Below, in pieces: positions 9,256 through 17,683 of a stretch of DNA of 64,000 nt (positions are counted from its first letter, which is position 1; the number at the start of each line of letters is the position of its first letter). The translations under genes and the position numbers were made by a program. Location of the stretch: the NCBI RefSeq assembly GCF_034931005.1, contig NZ_JAYGIN010000027.1:36520-100519 (forward strand), written 5' to 3'. Source of the stretch: Arcicella sp034931005 (GTDB taxonomy: Bacteria; Bacteroidota; Bacteroidia; Cytophagales; Spirosomataceae). The notes under the pieces were generated by a model. The model was not told where the DNA came from. It made no database searches and was given only the letters and a program-made list of their open reading frames with translations.

Positions 9256-9692
9256 AAGTAGTTATTGATACAAGTGTAATTATGAGTGCTTTGATGAGTT
9301 CGAAAGGTAGAGTAGCAGATGTTTTGATGAATCCGATGAATGATTTTGAAAAATTCTCATGCTATTTTATGCAGGTGGAAATTTTTAAACACAAGCAACG
9401 AATTCTTAAATACTCGAAATTAGAAGAATCAGAATTATTAGAAATTGTTTATTTGACTTTAAAGAAACTAAGTTTAGTAAATGAAAACCAAATAAGTTCA
9501 GAGCATTGGCAGATTGCAGACAAATTGACGAAAGACGTTGACAGTAAAGACATTGCATTTGTAGCTTTATCACTCGAATTAAATGCTACACTTTGGACAC
9601 TCGACAAAAAACTGCAAGAGCATCTTATTGAAAAAGGATTTACAAATGTGGTAAATACTTATGAATTAGAACAGTTATTTCATAGTAGATAA
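9252..9692 (+). CDS. PIN-domain ribonuclease toxin
   Basis: 146 residues, close to the single-domain VapC-type length. The PIN signature VVIDTSVIMSAL opens the protein with Asp6. Other acidic residues placed as in the active site are Glu43 (QVEIFKHK), Asp97/Asp100 (DVDSKDIAFVALS) and Asp118 (LWTLDKK). PIN toxins are Mg-dependent RNases that cut tRNA, rRNA or mRNA. The four-base overlap with the upstream small gene indicates translational coupling. The placement between sucA and sucB is unusual; all predicted active-site residues are present, so the gene looks functional. Confidence 0.8.
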   Translation: MKVVIDTSVIMSALMSSKGRVADVLMNPMNDFEKFSCYFMQVEIFKHKQRILKYSKLEESELLEIVYLTLKKLSLVNENQISSEHWQIADKLTKDVDSKDIAFVALSLELNATLWTLDKKLQEHLIEKGFTNVVNTYELEQLFHSR

Positions 9693-9739
9693 TTTATTAA
9701 AAATACATTACAAAGGATAAAACAATCCAGCATTGAGAT

Positions 9740-11284
9740 ATGGCAATTGAAATGAAAGTTCCGCCAGTAGGCGAATCAATAACCGAGGTAACTATCGCTA
9801 CTTGGAATAAAAAAGATGGCGATGTAGTAAAAATGGATGAAGTTTTGTGTGAATTAGAATCAGACAAAGCTACGTTTGAACTTCCTGCTGAAGCAGAAGG
9901 AGTCTTGAAAATCGTTGCCAAAGAAGGCGAAACTTTACCAATCGGTGCTGTAATTTGTATTATTGAACCTGTTGGTGCGAGTGCAAGCCCTGCTCCTGCC
10001 GTTCCAGTAGCGACACCAAGTGAAGCTCCAGCTCCCGTAGCTGAAACTCCTGCTGCACCAGTGGCTACTGCAAGCCAAGTAATTGAAATTAAAGTTCCTG
10101 CGGTTGGTGAGTCAATCACAGAAGTAACCATTTCTGCTTGGAGCAAAAAAGAAGGTGATTCTGTGAAAATGGATGAGGTCTTATGTGAATTAGAATCCGA
10201 TAAAGCAACCTTTGAACTTCCTGCTGAAACTGCGGGTGTTCTTCATATTGTAGCATCAGAAGGTTCAGTATTGCCAATCGGTGCCGTGGTGGCAACTATT
10301 ACTGTTGGTGCAGGAGCAAGTTCTCCAAGTCCAGCACCTGTGGCAGCTCCACAAGCAACTGCATCAGCTCCACAATCAGGAAATTATGCTGCTGGTCACG
10401 CATCACCTGCTGCTGCTAAAGCTTTGGCAGAAAAAGGTATTGATGTAAGTTCGGTATCAGGAACAGGCGTAGGTGGACGTATCACGAAGGAAGATGCTAA
10501 TGCTGCCGTTAAACCAGCTCCAGTAGCAACACCTTCTGCTCCTGCCGTTGCTTCAGCTCCAGCAGTTGTCTCAGCATCAGGAAACCGTTCTCAACGTCGT
10601 GAAAAAATGACGTCACTTCGTAAAACAGTTGCTCGTCGTTTAGTTCAAGTAAAAAATGAAACGGCCATGTTAACAACTTTTAACGAAGTTGACATGAAGC
10701 CAATCATGGATTTACGTGGAAAATACAAAGATAAATTCAAAGAAAAACATGGCGTTGGCTTAGGCTTTATGTCATTCTTCACAAAAGCAGTTTGTGTTGC
10801 CTTGAAAGAATTCCCTGCGGTGAATGCTTCAATCGACGGTGAAGAAATTGTTTACAATGATTTCTGTGACGTTTCAATTGCAGTATCTGCTCCCAAAGGT
10901 TTAGTAGTTCCTGTAATCAGAAATGCTGAAAACTTATCATTGGCAGGCATTGAAGGCGAAGTTGTTCGTTTGGCTACTTTGGCTAAAAACAATAAGTTGA
11001 CTTTACAAGAAATGTCAGGTGGTACCTTCACCATTACGAATGGCGGTATTTTTGGTTCGATGCTTTCGACACCAATTATCAATGCACCACAAGTAGCAAT
11101 TTTAGGGATGCACAACATCGTTGAACGTGCAGTTGTGATGGATGGACAAATCGTAATTCGTCCAATTATGTACGTTGCTCTTTCTTACGACCATAGAATT
11201 ATTGACGGAAAAGAATCTGTTTCATTCTTGGTAAGATTAAAGCAATTATTGGAAGACCCAACTCGTTTGTTGTTGGATGTTTAG
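9740..11284 (+). CDS. sucB: 2-oxoglutarate dehydrogenase E2, dihydrolipoamide succinyltransferase, two lipoyl domains
   Basis: 514 residues. Two near-identical lipoyl domains cover about 1-77 and 114-190; the lipoylated lysines are Lys43 and Lys155 in ESDKATFELPA. Both are followed by Ala/Pro-rich linkers. The peripheral subunit-binding domain (about 221-258, ASPAAAKALAEKGIDVSSV) docks E1/E3. The acyltransferase domain (about 285-514) ends with the catalytic SYDHRIIDG, His485 and Asp489. Many SucB proteins have only one lipoyl domain, so the duplication is a distinctive feature, though two- and three-domain E2s exist. The enzyme transfers succinyl from E1 to CoA. Confidence 0.95.
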   Translation: MAIEMKVPPVGESITEVTIATWNKKDGDVVKMDEVLCELESDKATFELPAEAEGVLKIVAKEGETLPIGAVICIIEPVGASASPAPAVPVATPSEAPAPVAETPAAPVATASQVIEIKVPAVGESITEVTISAWSKKEGDSVKMDEVLCELESDKATFELPAETAGVLHIVASEGSVLPIGAVVATITVGAGASSPSPAPVAAPQATASAPQSGNYAAGHASPAAAKALAEKGIDVSSVSGTGVGGRITKEDANAAVKPAPVATPSAPAVASAPAVVSASGNRSQRREKMTSLRKTVARRLVQVKNETAMLTTFNEVDMKPIMDLRGKYKDKFKEKHGVGLGFMSFFTKAVCVALKEFPAVNASIDGEEIVYNDFCDVSIAVSAPKGLVVPVIRNAENLSLAGIEGEVVRLATLAKNNKLTLQEMSGGTFTITNGGIFGSMLSTPIINAPQVAILGMHNIVERAVVMDGQIVIRPIMYVALSYDHRIIDGKESVSFLVRLKQLLEDPTRLLLDV

Positions 11285-11339
11285 GAAAATATTAAGTACA
11301 ATGTATTAGGGGTTAAGTATAATTTATATTTAATCCTTA

Positions 11340-11660
11340 ATGCTTATCTCAGATTATAAAATGAACATTATTAAATGGGATTACCTTACCGTTATAGCAG
11401 ATTTAAGTCCTACTCTTTTTGATGCCAATGGAAAAGGAAAATTTGGACTTGATGCCAAAGAAGTTAACAATATGCTTGCTCAGTTCGGCTCTGAAGGATG
11501 GGAATTAGTGAATACCACTTCCATTAATTCGAGTGGTACAACTGTTCAAGTTTCATTCATTTTCAAAAAAATAGGCTCTTTAAAATCTCAAAGTGAATTC
11601 CGTAGAATTGGGTTTGACATTGATGGAGACGGAGAATCTGAAATTGTTGATAGAGGGTAA
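11340..11660 (+). CDS. DUF4177-like small protein
   Basis: 106 residues (ATG 11340), or 99 from the alternative ATG at 11361, which would start MNIIKWDYLTV and better fits the family. The pattern WDYLTV ... LNNMLAQFGSEGWELVNTTSI ... FIFKK, as far as visible, is that of DUF4177: a first strand, a helix ending in GWELV and a last strand ending in FKK. The family has no assigned reaction. The C-terminal tail FDIDGDGESEI resembles an EF-hand-like loop but is single. It lies between sucB and lpd in the same direction, so it is probably co-transcribed with them. Confidence 0.65.
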   Translation: MLISDYKMNIIKWDYLTVIADLSPTLFDANGKGKFGLDAKEVNNMLAQFGSEGWELVNTTSINSSGTTVQVSFIFKKIGSLKSQSEFRRIGFDIDGDGESEIVDRG

Positions 11661-11694
11661 ATAGATTACAGAGAATAATTAATAGAGAATAGAT

Positions 11695-11716
11695 GTATTA
11701 AGCAATTTCTTAATAC
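11695..11716. repeat. Small intergenic hairpin before lpd
   Basis: The arms 11695-11702 (gtattaag) and 11709-11716 pair perfectly around a 6-base loop. The surrounding gap is a low-complexity run of related units (agagaata, ataatactta). Confidence 0.5.
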
Positions 11717-11743
11717 TTAGTATCTGATACATAATACTTAAAT

Positions 11744-13147
11744 ATGCAATACGACGTAATAGTAATCGGTTCGGGCCCTGGGGGTTATGTTGCCGCCATT
11801 CGTTCAGCTCAATTGGGCATGAAAACTGCTCTTATCGAAAAATACAGTGTTTTGGGCGGAACTTGCCTAAATGTTGGCTGTATTCCTTCAAAAGCACTTT
11901 TAGATTCTTCTGAACACTTCTTTAATGCTTCTCATTCTTTTGCAGAACATGGAATTGAGATTTCTGCTCCAAAAATCAATATGGAGCAAATGATTAGTCG
12001 CAAGACTGGCGTTGTGAAGAAAATGAACGATGGAATTACGTTCTTGATGAAAAAAAATAAAATCACGACTTACAATGGTTTAGGCTCTTTTGTGGATAAA
12101 AACACCATTAAAGTAACCAAAGCTGACGGTACTTCGGAAGATTTGACCGCTAAAAACGTAATTATTGCAACGGGTTCAAAACCTACGGCATTGCCATTTA
12201 TTCCAGTTGATAAAAAGCGTGTTATCACTTCTACTGAGGCTTTAAACTTACAAGAAGTGCCAAAGCACCTTATCGTTATCGGAGCAGGCGTTATTGGTGC
12301 TGAATTAGGTTCAGTTTACGGTCGTTTAGGAGCAAAAGTTAGCTTTGTAGAATTTGCGGATTCAATGATTCCAACGATGGATAAAACAATGGGAAAAGAA
12401 TTGCAGAAGAGTTTGAAAAAAGAACTTAAAGCAGAATTTTTCTTCCAACATAAAGTTACTAATGTTGTAAATAACGGTGATGATGTAACGGTAACTGCTA
12501 CCAATTCAAAAGACGAACAAGTTACTATTTCAGGTGACTATGTTTTGGTTTGTATTGGTCGTCGTCCGTTCACAGAAGGCTTGAACTTAGAAGGTGCAGG
12601 CGTTGCGGTAGATAGAGGTAAAGTTGTTGTTGATGAACATACTTTACAAACAAATGTACCCAATATTTATGCCATCGGCGACGTAGTTCGTGGTGCAATG
12701 TTGGCTCACAAAGCAGAAGAAGAAGGTGTTTTTGTAGCTGAAACTATTGCAGGACAAAAACCACATATCAATTATAATTTGATTCCAGGTGTAGTTTATA
12801 CTTGGCCAGAAGTAGCTTCAGTTGGTAAAACAGAAGAAGAATTGAAAACGGCTGGTATTGCTTATAAAGCAGGTTCATTCCCATTCAAAGCATTAGGTCG
12901 TGCAACAGCTTCAATGGATACAGATGGTTTGGTGAAAGTATTAGCTGACAAAGCAACTGACGAAATTTTGGGCGTTCATATCATTGGTGCAAGAGCAGCG
13001 GATATGATTGCGGAGGCAGTTGTAGCGATGGAATACCGTGCAAGTGCAGAAGACGTAGCTCGTATGTCGCACGCACACCCAACATACACAGAAGCGATGA
13101 AAGAGGCTTGTTTAGCAGCAACTGAAAATCGTGCTATTCATGCGTAA
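11744..13147 (+). CDS. lpdA: Dihydrolipoyl dehydrogenase (E3)
   Basis: 467 residues. It reoxidises dihydrolipoyl groups of the E2 subunit with FAD and NAD+. The FAD-binding GSGPGGYVAA is at 9-18, the redox-active disulfide GGTCLNVGC has Cys41 and Cys46, a second Rossmann GAGVIGAELGS binds NAD, and the C-terminal SHAHPTYTE supplies His445 and Glu450 of the other subunit's active site. It is the last gene of the 2-oxoglutarate dehydrogenase locus and is followed by a strong terminator. It may also serve pyruvate dehydrogenase or glycine cleavage. Confidence 0.96.
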   Translation: MQYDVIVIGSGPGGYVAAIRSAQLGMKTALIEKYSVLGGTCLNVGCIPSKALLDSSEHFFNASHSFAEHGIEISAPKINMEQMISRKTGVVKKMNDGITFLMKKNKITTYNGLGSFVDKNTIKVTKADGTSEDLTAKNVIIATGSKPTALPFIPVDKKRVITSTEALNLQEVPKHLIVIGAGVIGAELGSVYGRLGAKVSFVEFADSMIPTMDKTMGKELQKSLKKELKAEFFFQHKVTNVVNNGDDVTVTATNSKDEQVTISGDYVLVCIGRRPFTEGLNLEGAGVAVDRGKVVVDEHTLQTNVPNIYAIGDVVRGAMLAHKAEEEGVFVAETIAGQKPHINYNLIPGVVYTWPEVASVGKTEEELKTAGIAYKAGSFPFKALGRATASMDTDGLVKVLADKATDEILGVHIIGARAADMIAEAVVAMEYRASAEDVARMSHAHPTYTEAMKEACLAATENRAIHA

Positions 13148-13164
13148 TTGTTGAGATATTTATA

Positions 13165-13198
13165 AAAAAGGCTTCTGAGGTGATTCAGAAGCCTTTTT
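13165..13198. terminator. Bidirectional rho-independent terminator
   Basis: A perfect 14-bp stem (13165-13178 aaaaaggcttctga; 13185-13198) with a 6-base loop lies between the convergent lpd and M56 peptidase genes, with A and T runs on both sides. Confidence 0.92.
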
Positions 13199-13201
13199 TA
13201 A

Positions 13202-15214
13202 TTATTGATTAAATTTCATAATTGCTTCAATTGGTTTGCCATTTATTTTCATACCAAGTTTCTCAATTGTTTTTTTCTCCTCACTCGCAAAAACTGTACT
13301 ACCTAAAAGTTGAGAGTTAATTTCTTTCATTTCATCTTCTGTTTTAACCACATCTCCGACTTGAAACAAAATTTGCCCGCCCTTAGAAACTGTAGCAGAA
13401 GCACGTTCGCTTCCATCTTTATAGACTACTATTTCATCCTTTTCATTCCCGTTAAAATCTTTCAAAGTGACTCTCGTTAAACTTTTTCCAGAAGAGCGAG
13501 CTTCTCGCCTTTTCCTCTCATTTTCGACAGCAATATTGAGTTGTTTTTTTGACAAAAATAAATCCTCATTTGACCTGTTGAAAGTGTTTATTTCAATAGC
13601 TCCATCCGTATTTTCTACACCAAACTTTTTCAGAACACCTTCACGCTTATAAATTGTAGAATTTGATATTTTAGTCGGATTGAGTTTATACAAAACATTA
13701 GATGGATAGCTTTTTCCATTAATAAATACCAAAGGATTTTTCCCAAGCTGTCCCTCACCAATTAATTTTACAGAATCTGAAAAAGCATTATTCAAAAACC
13801 CTAATTTCGGTGCTAATGGTGGTTTAGGCGGTGCGGGCAATATTGGCGACGCTTTGGGTGCTTTAGGTGCTAACGGAGGTCTTGGTGGTGCTGGTGGCGT
13901 TGGCGGAATATGACCTAAATTTACCGTATGAATTCCTGTTTTCTTATTAGCTCTAATTGACAGAAACATTCCTTTATCTTCCTTAGAAAGTTTACGGTAT
14001 TCCTCTAAATCAAATTTCCCCCCATCGTTATACATTTCATAATTTCTGTTTCTGTTTTTTTCTTTCTCAGTTTTATCATCTTCTAATAAACTAAACTCAA
14101 TATTTGTCAAAACATTCTTCTTATCTACTTGATAATCAATCATATTTAAAGAAAAACCATAATCTTTAAAGTAGCTTTTGGCTTCTTCAATCGACTCGTT
14201 TGTTAGCTTATCAAAACCAATGAAAAGTTGTATTTCATCATCCATTAATCGCATAATGGCTAACTTAGACATGTCACTTTCCGAAATATTAATTTTATTT
14301 CCTCTCACAATTTTAAAATGCTTAGAACTATCTTCAATTTCTTGATACTTCACAACTTTCTCCAATGAAAAAGCCATGAATAATACCCCTAAAATGGGTA
14401 AAATGGATAAATACGCTAATCGTTTCATAGGTACGGATTTTTGTTTAGTGAATATAAAATGAATACGGTCGGTCAAGGGCTTACGACTGAAATGATGAGT
14501 GGTTGCCAATGTAGAATTGGACGTTGCTAATTTCAGTAAGAGTTGAGCGTATGACTGTGGATTATAATTTTGTATCATACGTGTATCTACCTCATACTCA
14601 TGCACTTCCGAGAGTGAACGCTGATACAACCACAAAATCGGATTAAACCAAAATAGTATTTTCAGTATTTCTACAAACAACAAATCATAAGAATGGAAAA
14701 GCTTTATGTGCCATTTTTCATGAGCTAAAATCTGCTGAATTTCATCTTGAGTAAGGTTAGAATCATCAATAAAAATTAGGTTAAAAAATGATGAATTGGC
14801 AAATCGACTTTGGGTAGAAATATAATCACCGCCAATAGATATTCTTTTGATTTTCAATAATTTATAAATCATTATTAAGAATCTAAAAGCCATTAAAACG
14901 ATTACTAAAACATAAATAATTTCTATCATAAAATCCCAATCAATCACATTTTCGACAGGCTCATTCACAATTAATGAAGTAGAACTATTCACCATTACTG
15001 GTTGAAAATTACGCTCAGAATAAACTATTTGATTGACAGGAACTTTCACAATTTCTTCGACTTCATAAGAAATCAGCGGAAAAATCAAACCTATGATTAG
15101 GCTTGAAAGTAAATAGACACGATTGAGTCTAACGAAGGTAAATCGTCTAAAAATCAATAAGTAAAGCCCATAGAAAATAGCAATACAGGCGGTAGACTCC
15201 ATCAAGTAATTCAT
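13202..15214 (-). CDS. BlaR1/MecR1-like M56 membrane metallopeptidase
   Basis: 670 residues. The first 280 hold about four membrane helices and the zinc protease motif HEKWH (His165, Glu166, His169), with a downstream EVHEYEVD (203-210) that can give the third ligand. The periplasmic half has a proline-rich stretch (PPTPPAPPRPPLAPKAPKAS and a second similar run, roughly residues 430-465). It is followed by a short TonB-plug-like segment (PLVFINGKSYP ... GAIEINTF). Classic BlaR1 ends instead in a penicillin-binding sensor domain, so the signal here need not be a beta-lactam. It lies 19 bases after blaI; the expected role is to sense an envelope signal and cleave the repressor. Confidence 0.85.
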   Translation of the reverse strand: MNYLMESTACIAIFYGLYLLIFRRFTFVRLNRVYLLSSLIIGLIFPLISYEVEEIVKVPVNQIVYSERNFQPVMVNSSTSLIVNEPVENVIDWDFMIEIIYVLVIVLMAFRFLIMIYKLLKIKRISIGGDYISTQSRFANSSFFNLIFIDDSNLTQDEIQQILAHEKWHIKLFHSYDLLFVEILKILFWFNPILWLYQRSLSEVHEYEVDTRMIQNYNPQSYAQLLLKLATSNSTLATTHHFSRKPLTDRIHFIFTKQKSVPMKRLAYLSILPILGVLFMAFSLEKVVKYQEIEDSSKHFKIVRGNKINISESDMSKLAIMRLMDDEIQLFIGFDKLTNESIEEAKSYFKDYGFSLNMIDYQVDKKNVLTNIEFSLLEDDKTEKEKNRNRNYEMYNDGGKFDLEEYRKLSKEDKGMFLSIRANKKTGIHTVNLGHIPPTPPAPPRPPLAPKAPKASPILPAPPKPPLAPKLGFLNNAFSDSVKLIGEGQLGKNPLVFINGKSYPSNVLYKLNPTKISNSTIYKREGVLKKFGVENTDGAIEINTFNRSNEDLFLSKKQLNIAVENERKRREARSSGKSLTRVTLKDFNGNEKDEIVVYKDGSERASATVSKGGQILFQVGDVVKTEDEMKEINSQLLGSTVFASEEKKTIEKLGMKINGKPIEAIMKFNQ

Positions 15215-15233
15215 AGTTTTAATAGTTGAGATT

Positions 15234-15587
15234 TTATCCGATTATTTTACGTAATTTCTCCAATTCCTCTTCGCTGATTTGCTCTTCTTGCACCAAAAAT
15301 GACATCAAACTGGTAGCAGAATTATCAAAATAGTTATTCAGCACCTTCTTGAAAGTCTGCTTTGCGTAGTCTGCTTTAGAAATTATCGGGAAGTATTGAT
15401 ATGTTTTTCCGTAGGCTTTGTAACCAACGTACCCCTTTTTTTCCAAAATTCTGACAACCGATGAAATCGTATTGTATGGAGGTTTGGGTTCTTCATCAAT
15501 ATGCTCAATAATGTCTTTCACAAAAGCAAGGTCCAATTGCCAAAGTGTTTGCATAATTCGTTCTTCTGTTCTTGTTAATTCTTCCAT
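15234..15587 (-). CDS. BlaI/MecI/CopY-family repressor
   Basis: 117 residues, the normal length. The N-terminal winged helix reads LTRTEERIMQTLWQLDLAFVKDII in pieces, with the recognition-helix region PPYNTISSVVRILEKKGYVGYK. The C-terminal dimerisation helices include LMSFLVQEEQISEEELEKLRKII. It binds DNA as a dimer and is inactivated by cleavage by the partner M56 protease. The gene is first in the pair, and a duplicated dyad directly before its start (15601-15656) is the likely operator. Confidence 0.9.
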   Translation of the reverse strand: MEELTRTEERIMQTLWQLDLAFVKDIIEHIDEEPKPPYNTISSVVRILEKKGYVGYKAYGKTYQYFPIISKADYAKQTFKKVLNNYFDNSATSLMSFLVQEEQISEEELEKLRKIIG

Positions 15588-15600
15588 GAGTCAAACTTAT

Positions 15601-15656
15601 AACTTATTTTTCAGTTATACAACTAAATTTTAAGTTATTTAACTTATTTTTCAGTT
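15601..15656. promoter_or_regulatory. Candidate BlaI operator, two copies
   Basis: The 16-mer aacttatttttcagtt occurs twice, at 15601-15616 and 15641-15656, exactly 40 bases apart. Each copy has dyad symmetry (aact and agtt half-sites eight bases apart on the minus strand). It lies 14 bases before the blaI start, where autoregulation is expected. The spacing places the two copies on nearly the same side of the helix (about four turns). Confidence 0.6.
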
Positions 15657-15671
15657 TACTCAATTTTGACA

Positions 15672-15706
15672 TAAAAAAAGACCCATGATTTTCAGTTTCA
15701 TGAGTC
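15672..15706 (-). terminator. Rho-independent terminator of coaE
   Basis: On the minus strand a 9-bp stem (arms 15698-15706 and 15680-15688, one G-U pair) is followed by a run of seven U from 15679-15673. It is 29 bases after the coaE stop. Confidence 0.8.
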
Positions 15707-15734
15707 TCCTTTAACAATTTTTATTATGAATTAT

Positions 15735-16322
15735 CTACTGCAAAATCTCTTGATATAAACGCAAAACCTGTTCTAAAACAGGGTGCTTTTCATCATTTTC
15801 AATGACATAATCAGCAAATAAAAGTCTTTCTTCATCAGAAATTTGTCGGTCGATGATGTCTTTAATTTCTTGTTCTGTTCGCTTATCTCGGTGTCGTACT
15901 CGTTTGATTCTGAGGTCGATGGGAGCATTCACAACAATTACTTTATCGAAGAAATTACCGTCACCTGCCGCTTTCATTAAGGCGGCTTCGTAGAGTAAAA
16001 AGGGAGCTTTAGGATATTTTTGAATCCAAGATTGGGAATCTTGACGTACTCTTGGATGCACAATGGCATTGAGTTGCTTTAATAGTTCTGGATTATTGAA
16101 AACTTGTGAGGCTACCCACGTACGGTTGTATTCACCCGAAGACGTGTAGGATTGTTCTCCAAGAAGTTTCTGGATTAAATCTTTCATCTCTAAATCATTG
16201 TTCATCAATAATTTAGCCCTTGAATCGGCATCATAAATGGGTATTCCCAAAATAGAAAAAACCTTGCATACGAGACTTTTCCCTGAGCCAATTCCGCCTG
16301 TAATTCCAATGACTTTTTGCAT
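15735..16322 (-). CDS. coaE: Dephospho-CoA kinase
   Basis: 195 residues. It phosphorylates the 3'-OH of dephospho-CoA, the last step of CoA synthesis. The P-loop GGIGSGKS is at 9-16; IPIYDADSRAKLL carries the substrate-binding Asp, and HPRVRQ and the lid arginines (RIKRVRHRDKRTEQEI) are present. It is the last gene of the minus-strand nusB operon and is closed by a terminator. Confidence 0.95.
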   Translation of the reverse strand: MQKVIGITGGIGSGKSLVCKVFSILGIPIYDADSRAKLLMNNDLEMKDLIQKLLGEQSYTSSGEYNRTWVASQVFNNPELLKQLNAIVHPRVRQDSQSWIQKYPKAPFLLYEAALMKAAGDGNFFDKVIVVNAPIDLRIKRVRHRDKRTEQEIKDIIDRQISDEERLLFADYVIENDEKHPVLEQVLRLYQEILQ

Positions 16323-16350
16323 AATTAAATTAGATTATAGAGAATAGAGG

Positions 16351-16446
16351 TTAGAGAAAAGAGTATAGAAGACATTAAAGGATAGAAAATAACTAATAAT
16401 TTCAAACAATACCAACTCTTTAAATAGTCTAATCTCTTTTCTCTAA
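16351..16446. repeat. Intergenic inverted repeat (coaE-ybbR gap)
   Basis: Perfect 13-base arms ttagagaaaagag (16351-16363) and its complement (16434-16446) lie 70 bases apart. Further degenerate copies of ctcttttctcta and tatcatctaa follow to 16490. The unit is not shared with the other gaps of the operon. Confidence 0.75.
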
Positions 16447-16490
16447 AATCTATCATCTAAACTCTTTTCTCTATCATCTATTATCTAAAC

Positions 16491-17165
16491 TTATTTTAAT
16501 AACTCAGAAACTTCAAAACTTACAGCTACACGGTCTTTGCTTGGCTTAATGAGTGAGTTTTGGGAAATTGGTAATTTTATCTCATCGTCAAAATTATCTT
16601 GTAGCCTTTTCCCTGGAATTTTTACGTAAATAACGCTTCCCATTCCTTCTAATACTGATTCTGGACCTTCAAGTGTAACGGTACGAGGATTCACGTTTAT
16701 CAAACTCGAAATCACATAACGTTCTTTCAATGGAATTGAGGCACTATCCACTTTTACGGTAAATTGTTTGGAAACTTTACGGTCAAATTCTAAATCGAAA
16801 CGGTCGGCTACAACGTAATTAACTTTTACATCTTTGATATATTCAGAAAGCGAATCTGCCAATGAACCTGTATTTAAGTATTTAGTTTTCAGTGGTTTTT
16901 CTACTGAATATTTTACTGGCGTAATATCTAAGGCAAAAGCTTTACGCAAGAGATTCCAACCATTACCTGATACATTTACGGATATTTTTTCGGGAAGTGG
17001 CTGCGTTGGGATATAAAGAGAATCGTTGTAAGAGAATTGAAGCGGAAAGGACATTCTTTGAGAATAACCATCTTTGTTTAAAGCATTCATTACCCAAAAA
17101 ATAATGGCGGCTAAAAGGCTTATAAAGATAGCTTTAAGGTCAGTTTTTGAAGTAGCGGTTTTCAT
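16491..17165 (-). CDS. YbbR/CdaR-like domain protein
   Basis: 224 residues with one N-terminal membrane helix (about 10-27, AIFISLLAAIIFWVMNAL). The exported part carries YbbR-type beta domains, visible as LPEKISVNVSGNGWNLLR and NPRTVTLEGPESVLEGM (the latter is the classic YbbR strand-turn motif). YbbR proteins in Firmicutes (CdaR) regulate the diadenylate cyclase CdaA. Here the gene is in the conserved Bacteroidota order between yajC and coaE, away from any cyclase gene in the window. The function is not established in this phylum. Confidence 0.8.
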   Translation of the reverse strand: MKTATSKTDLKAIFISLLAAIIFWVMNALNKDGYSQRMSFPLQFSYNDSLYIPTQPLPEKISVNVSGNGWNLLRKAFALDITPVKYSVEKPLKTKYLNTGSLADSLSEYIKDVKVNYVVADRFDLEFDRKVSKQFTVKVDSASIPLKERYVISSLINVNPRTVTLEGPESVLEGMGSVIYVKIPGKRLQDNFDDEIKLPISQNSLIKPSKDRVAVSFEVSELLK

Positions 17166-17192
17166 GGGAAATTGTTAAAGGGTTAGAAAGAT

Positions 17193-17242
17193 AAAGAAGT
17201 TAGAAAGCTTAAAGTACCTACTTTTAACCCTCTAACTTCTTT
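17193..17242. repeat. Intergenic inverted repeat (ybbR-yajC gap)
   Basis: Perfect 11-base arms aaagaagttag (17193-17203) and 17232-17242. Outer parts (aagggtta / taaccctc) extend the symmetry imperfectly. Confidence 0.65.
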
Positions 17243-17263
17243 AAAACTTAAACTTTAAGAAAA

Positions 17264-17575
17264 CTATTCTGCAAGTTGTGAAGACGAATCTTTTGAGATA
17301 GCAGTTTTCAAGAAAACCATTCTAACTCCTTTGTTAGCATCAACTTCTAACACAACTGATTTATCACGTACTGAAACAACCGTACCGTGTAATCCTCCGA
17401 TTGTCACTACTTTATCGCCAGCTTTCAAGGCATCAATATAAGATTGCTGTTCTTTTTGCTTTTTTTGTTGTGGACGAATCATGAAAAAATACATGATTAC
17501 GAACATTCCTCCGATTAAAAATAACGAAGAAGCTCCGCCTCCGCCAAATCCTTGTAATAAAATACTATTGTACAT
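17264..17575 (-). CDS. yajC: Preprotein translocase subunit YajC
   Basis: 103 residues with a single membrane helix (about 15-35, SSLFLIGGMFVIMYFFMIRPQ). The family hallmark FMIRPQQKKQKEQQSYIDALKAGDKVVTIGG, read in parts, follows directly, then the small beta domain GLHGTVVSVRDKSVVLEV. YajC joins SecDF in the inner membrane and assists protein export. The position in the nusB operon is conserved in Bacteroidota. Confidence 0.95.
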   Translation of the reverse strand: MYNSILLQGFGGGGASSLFLIGGMFVIMYFFMIRPQQKKQKEQQSYIDALKAGDKVVTIGGLHGTVVSVRDKSVVLEVDANKGVRMVFLKTAISKDSSSQLAE

Positions 17576-17600
17576 TCTATTTAATGATTAATGATGAGTT

Positions 17601-17681
17601 ATAAATTATGAATGATAGGTTCGTAGCCATGAAAATAAATTCATAACCGCAGCGGTGGACCGCTCATCATTCATAATTTAT
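17601..17681. repeat. Intergenic inverted repeat (yajC-DUF1573 gap)
   Basis: Perfect 16-base arms ataaattatgaatgat (17601-17616) and its complement (17666-17681). The spacer contains a second short hairpin with ccgc/gcgg. Confidence 0.75.
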
Positions 17682-17683
17682 AG

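Noticed and set aside
9697..10146. Minus-strand open frame opposite sucB
   Set aside because: It is an Ala/Ser/Thr-rich reverse reading of the Ala/Pro linker region of E2.
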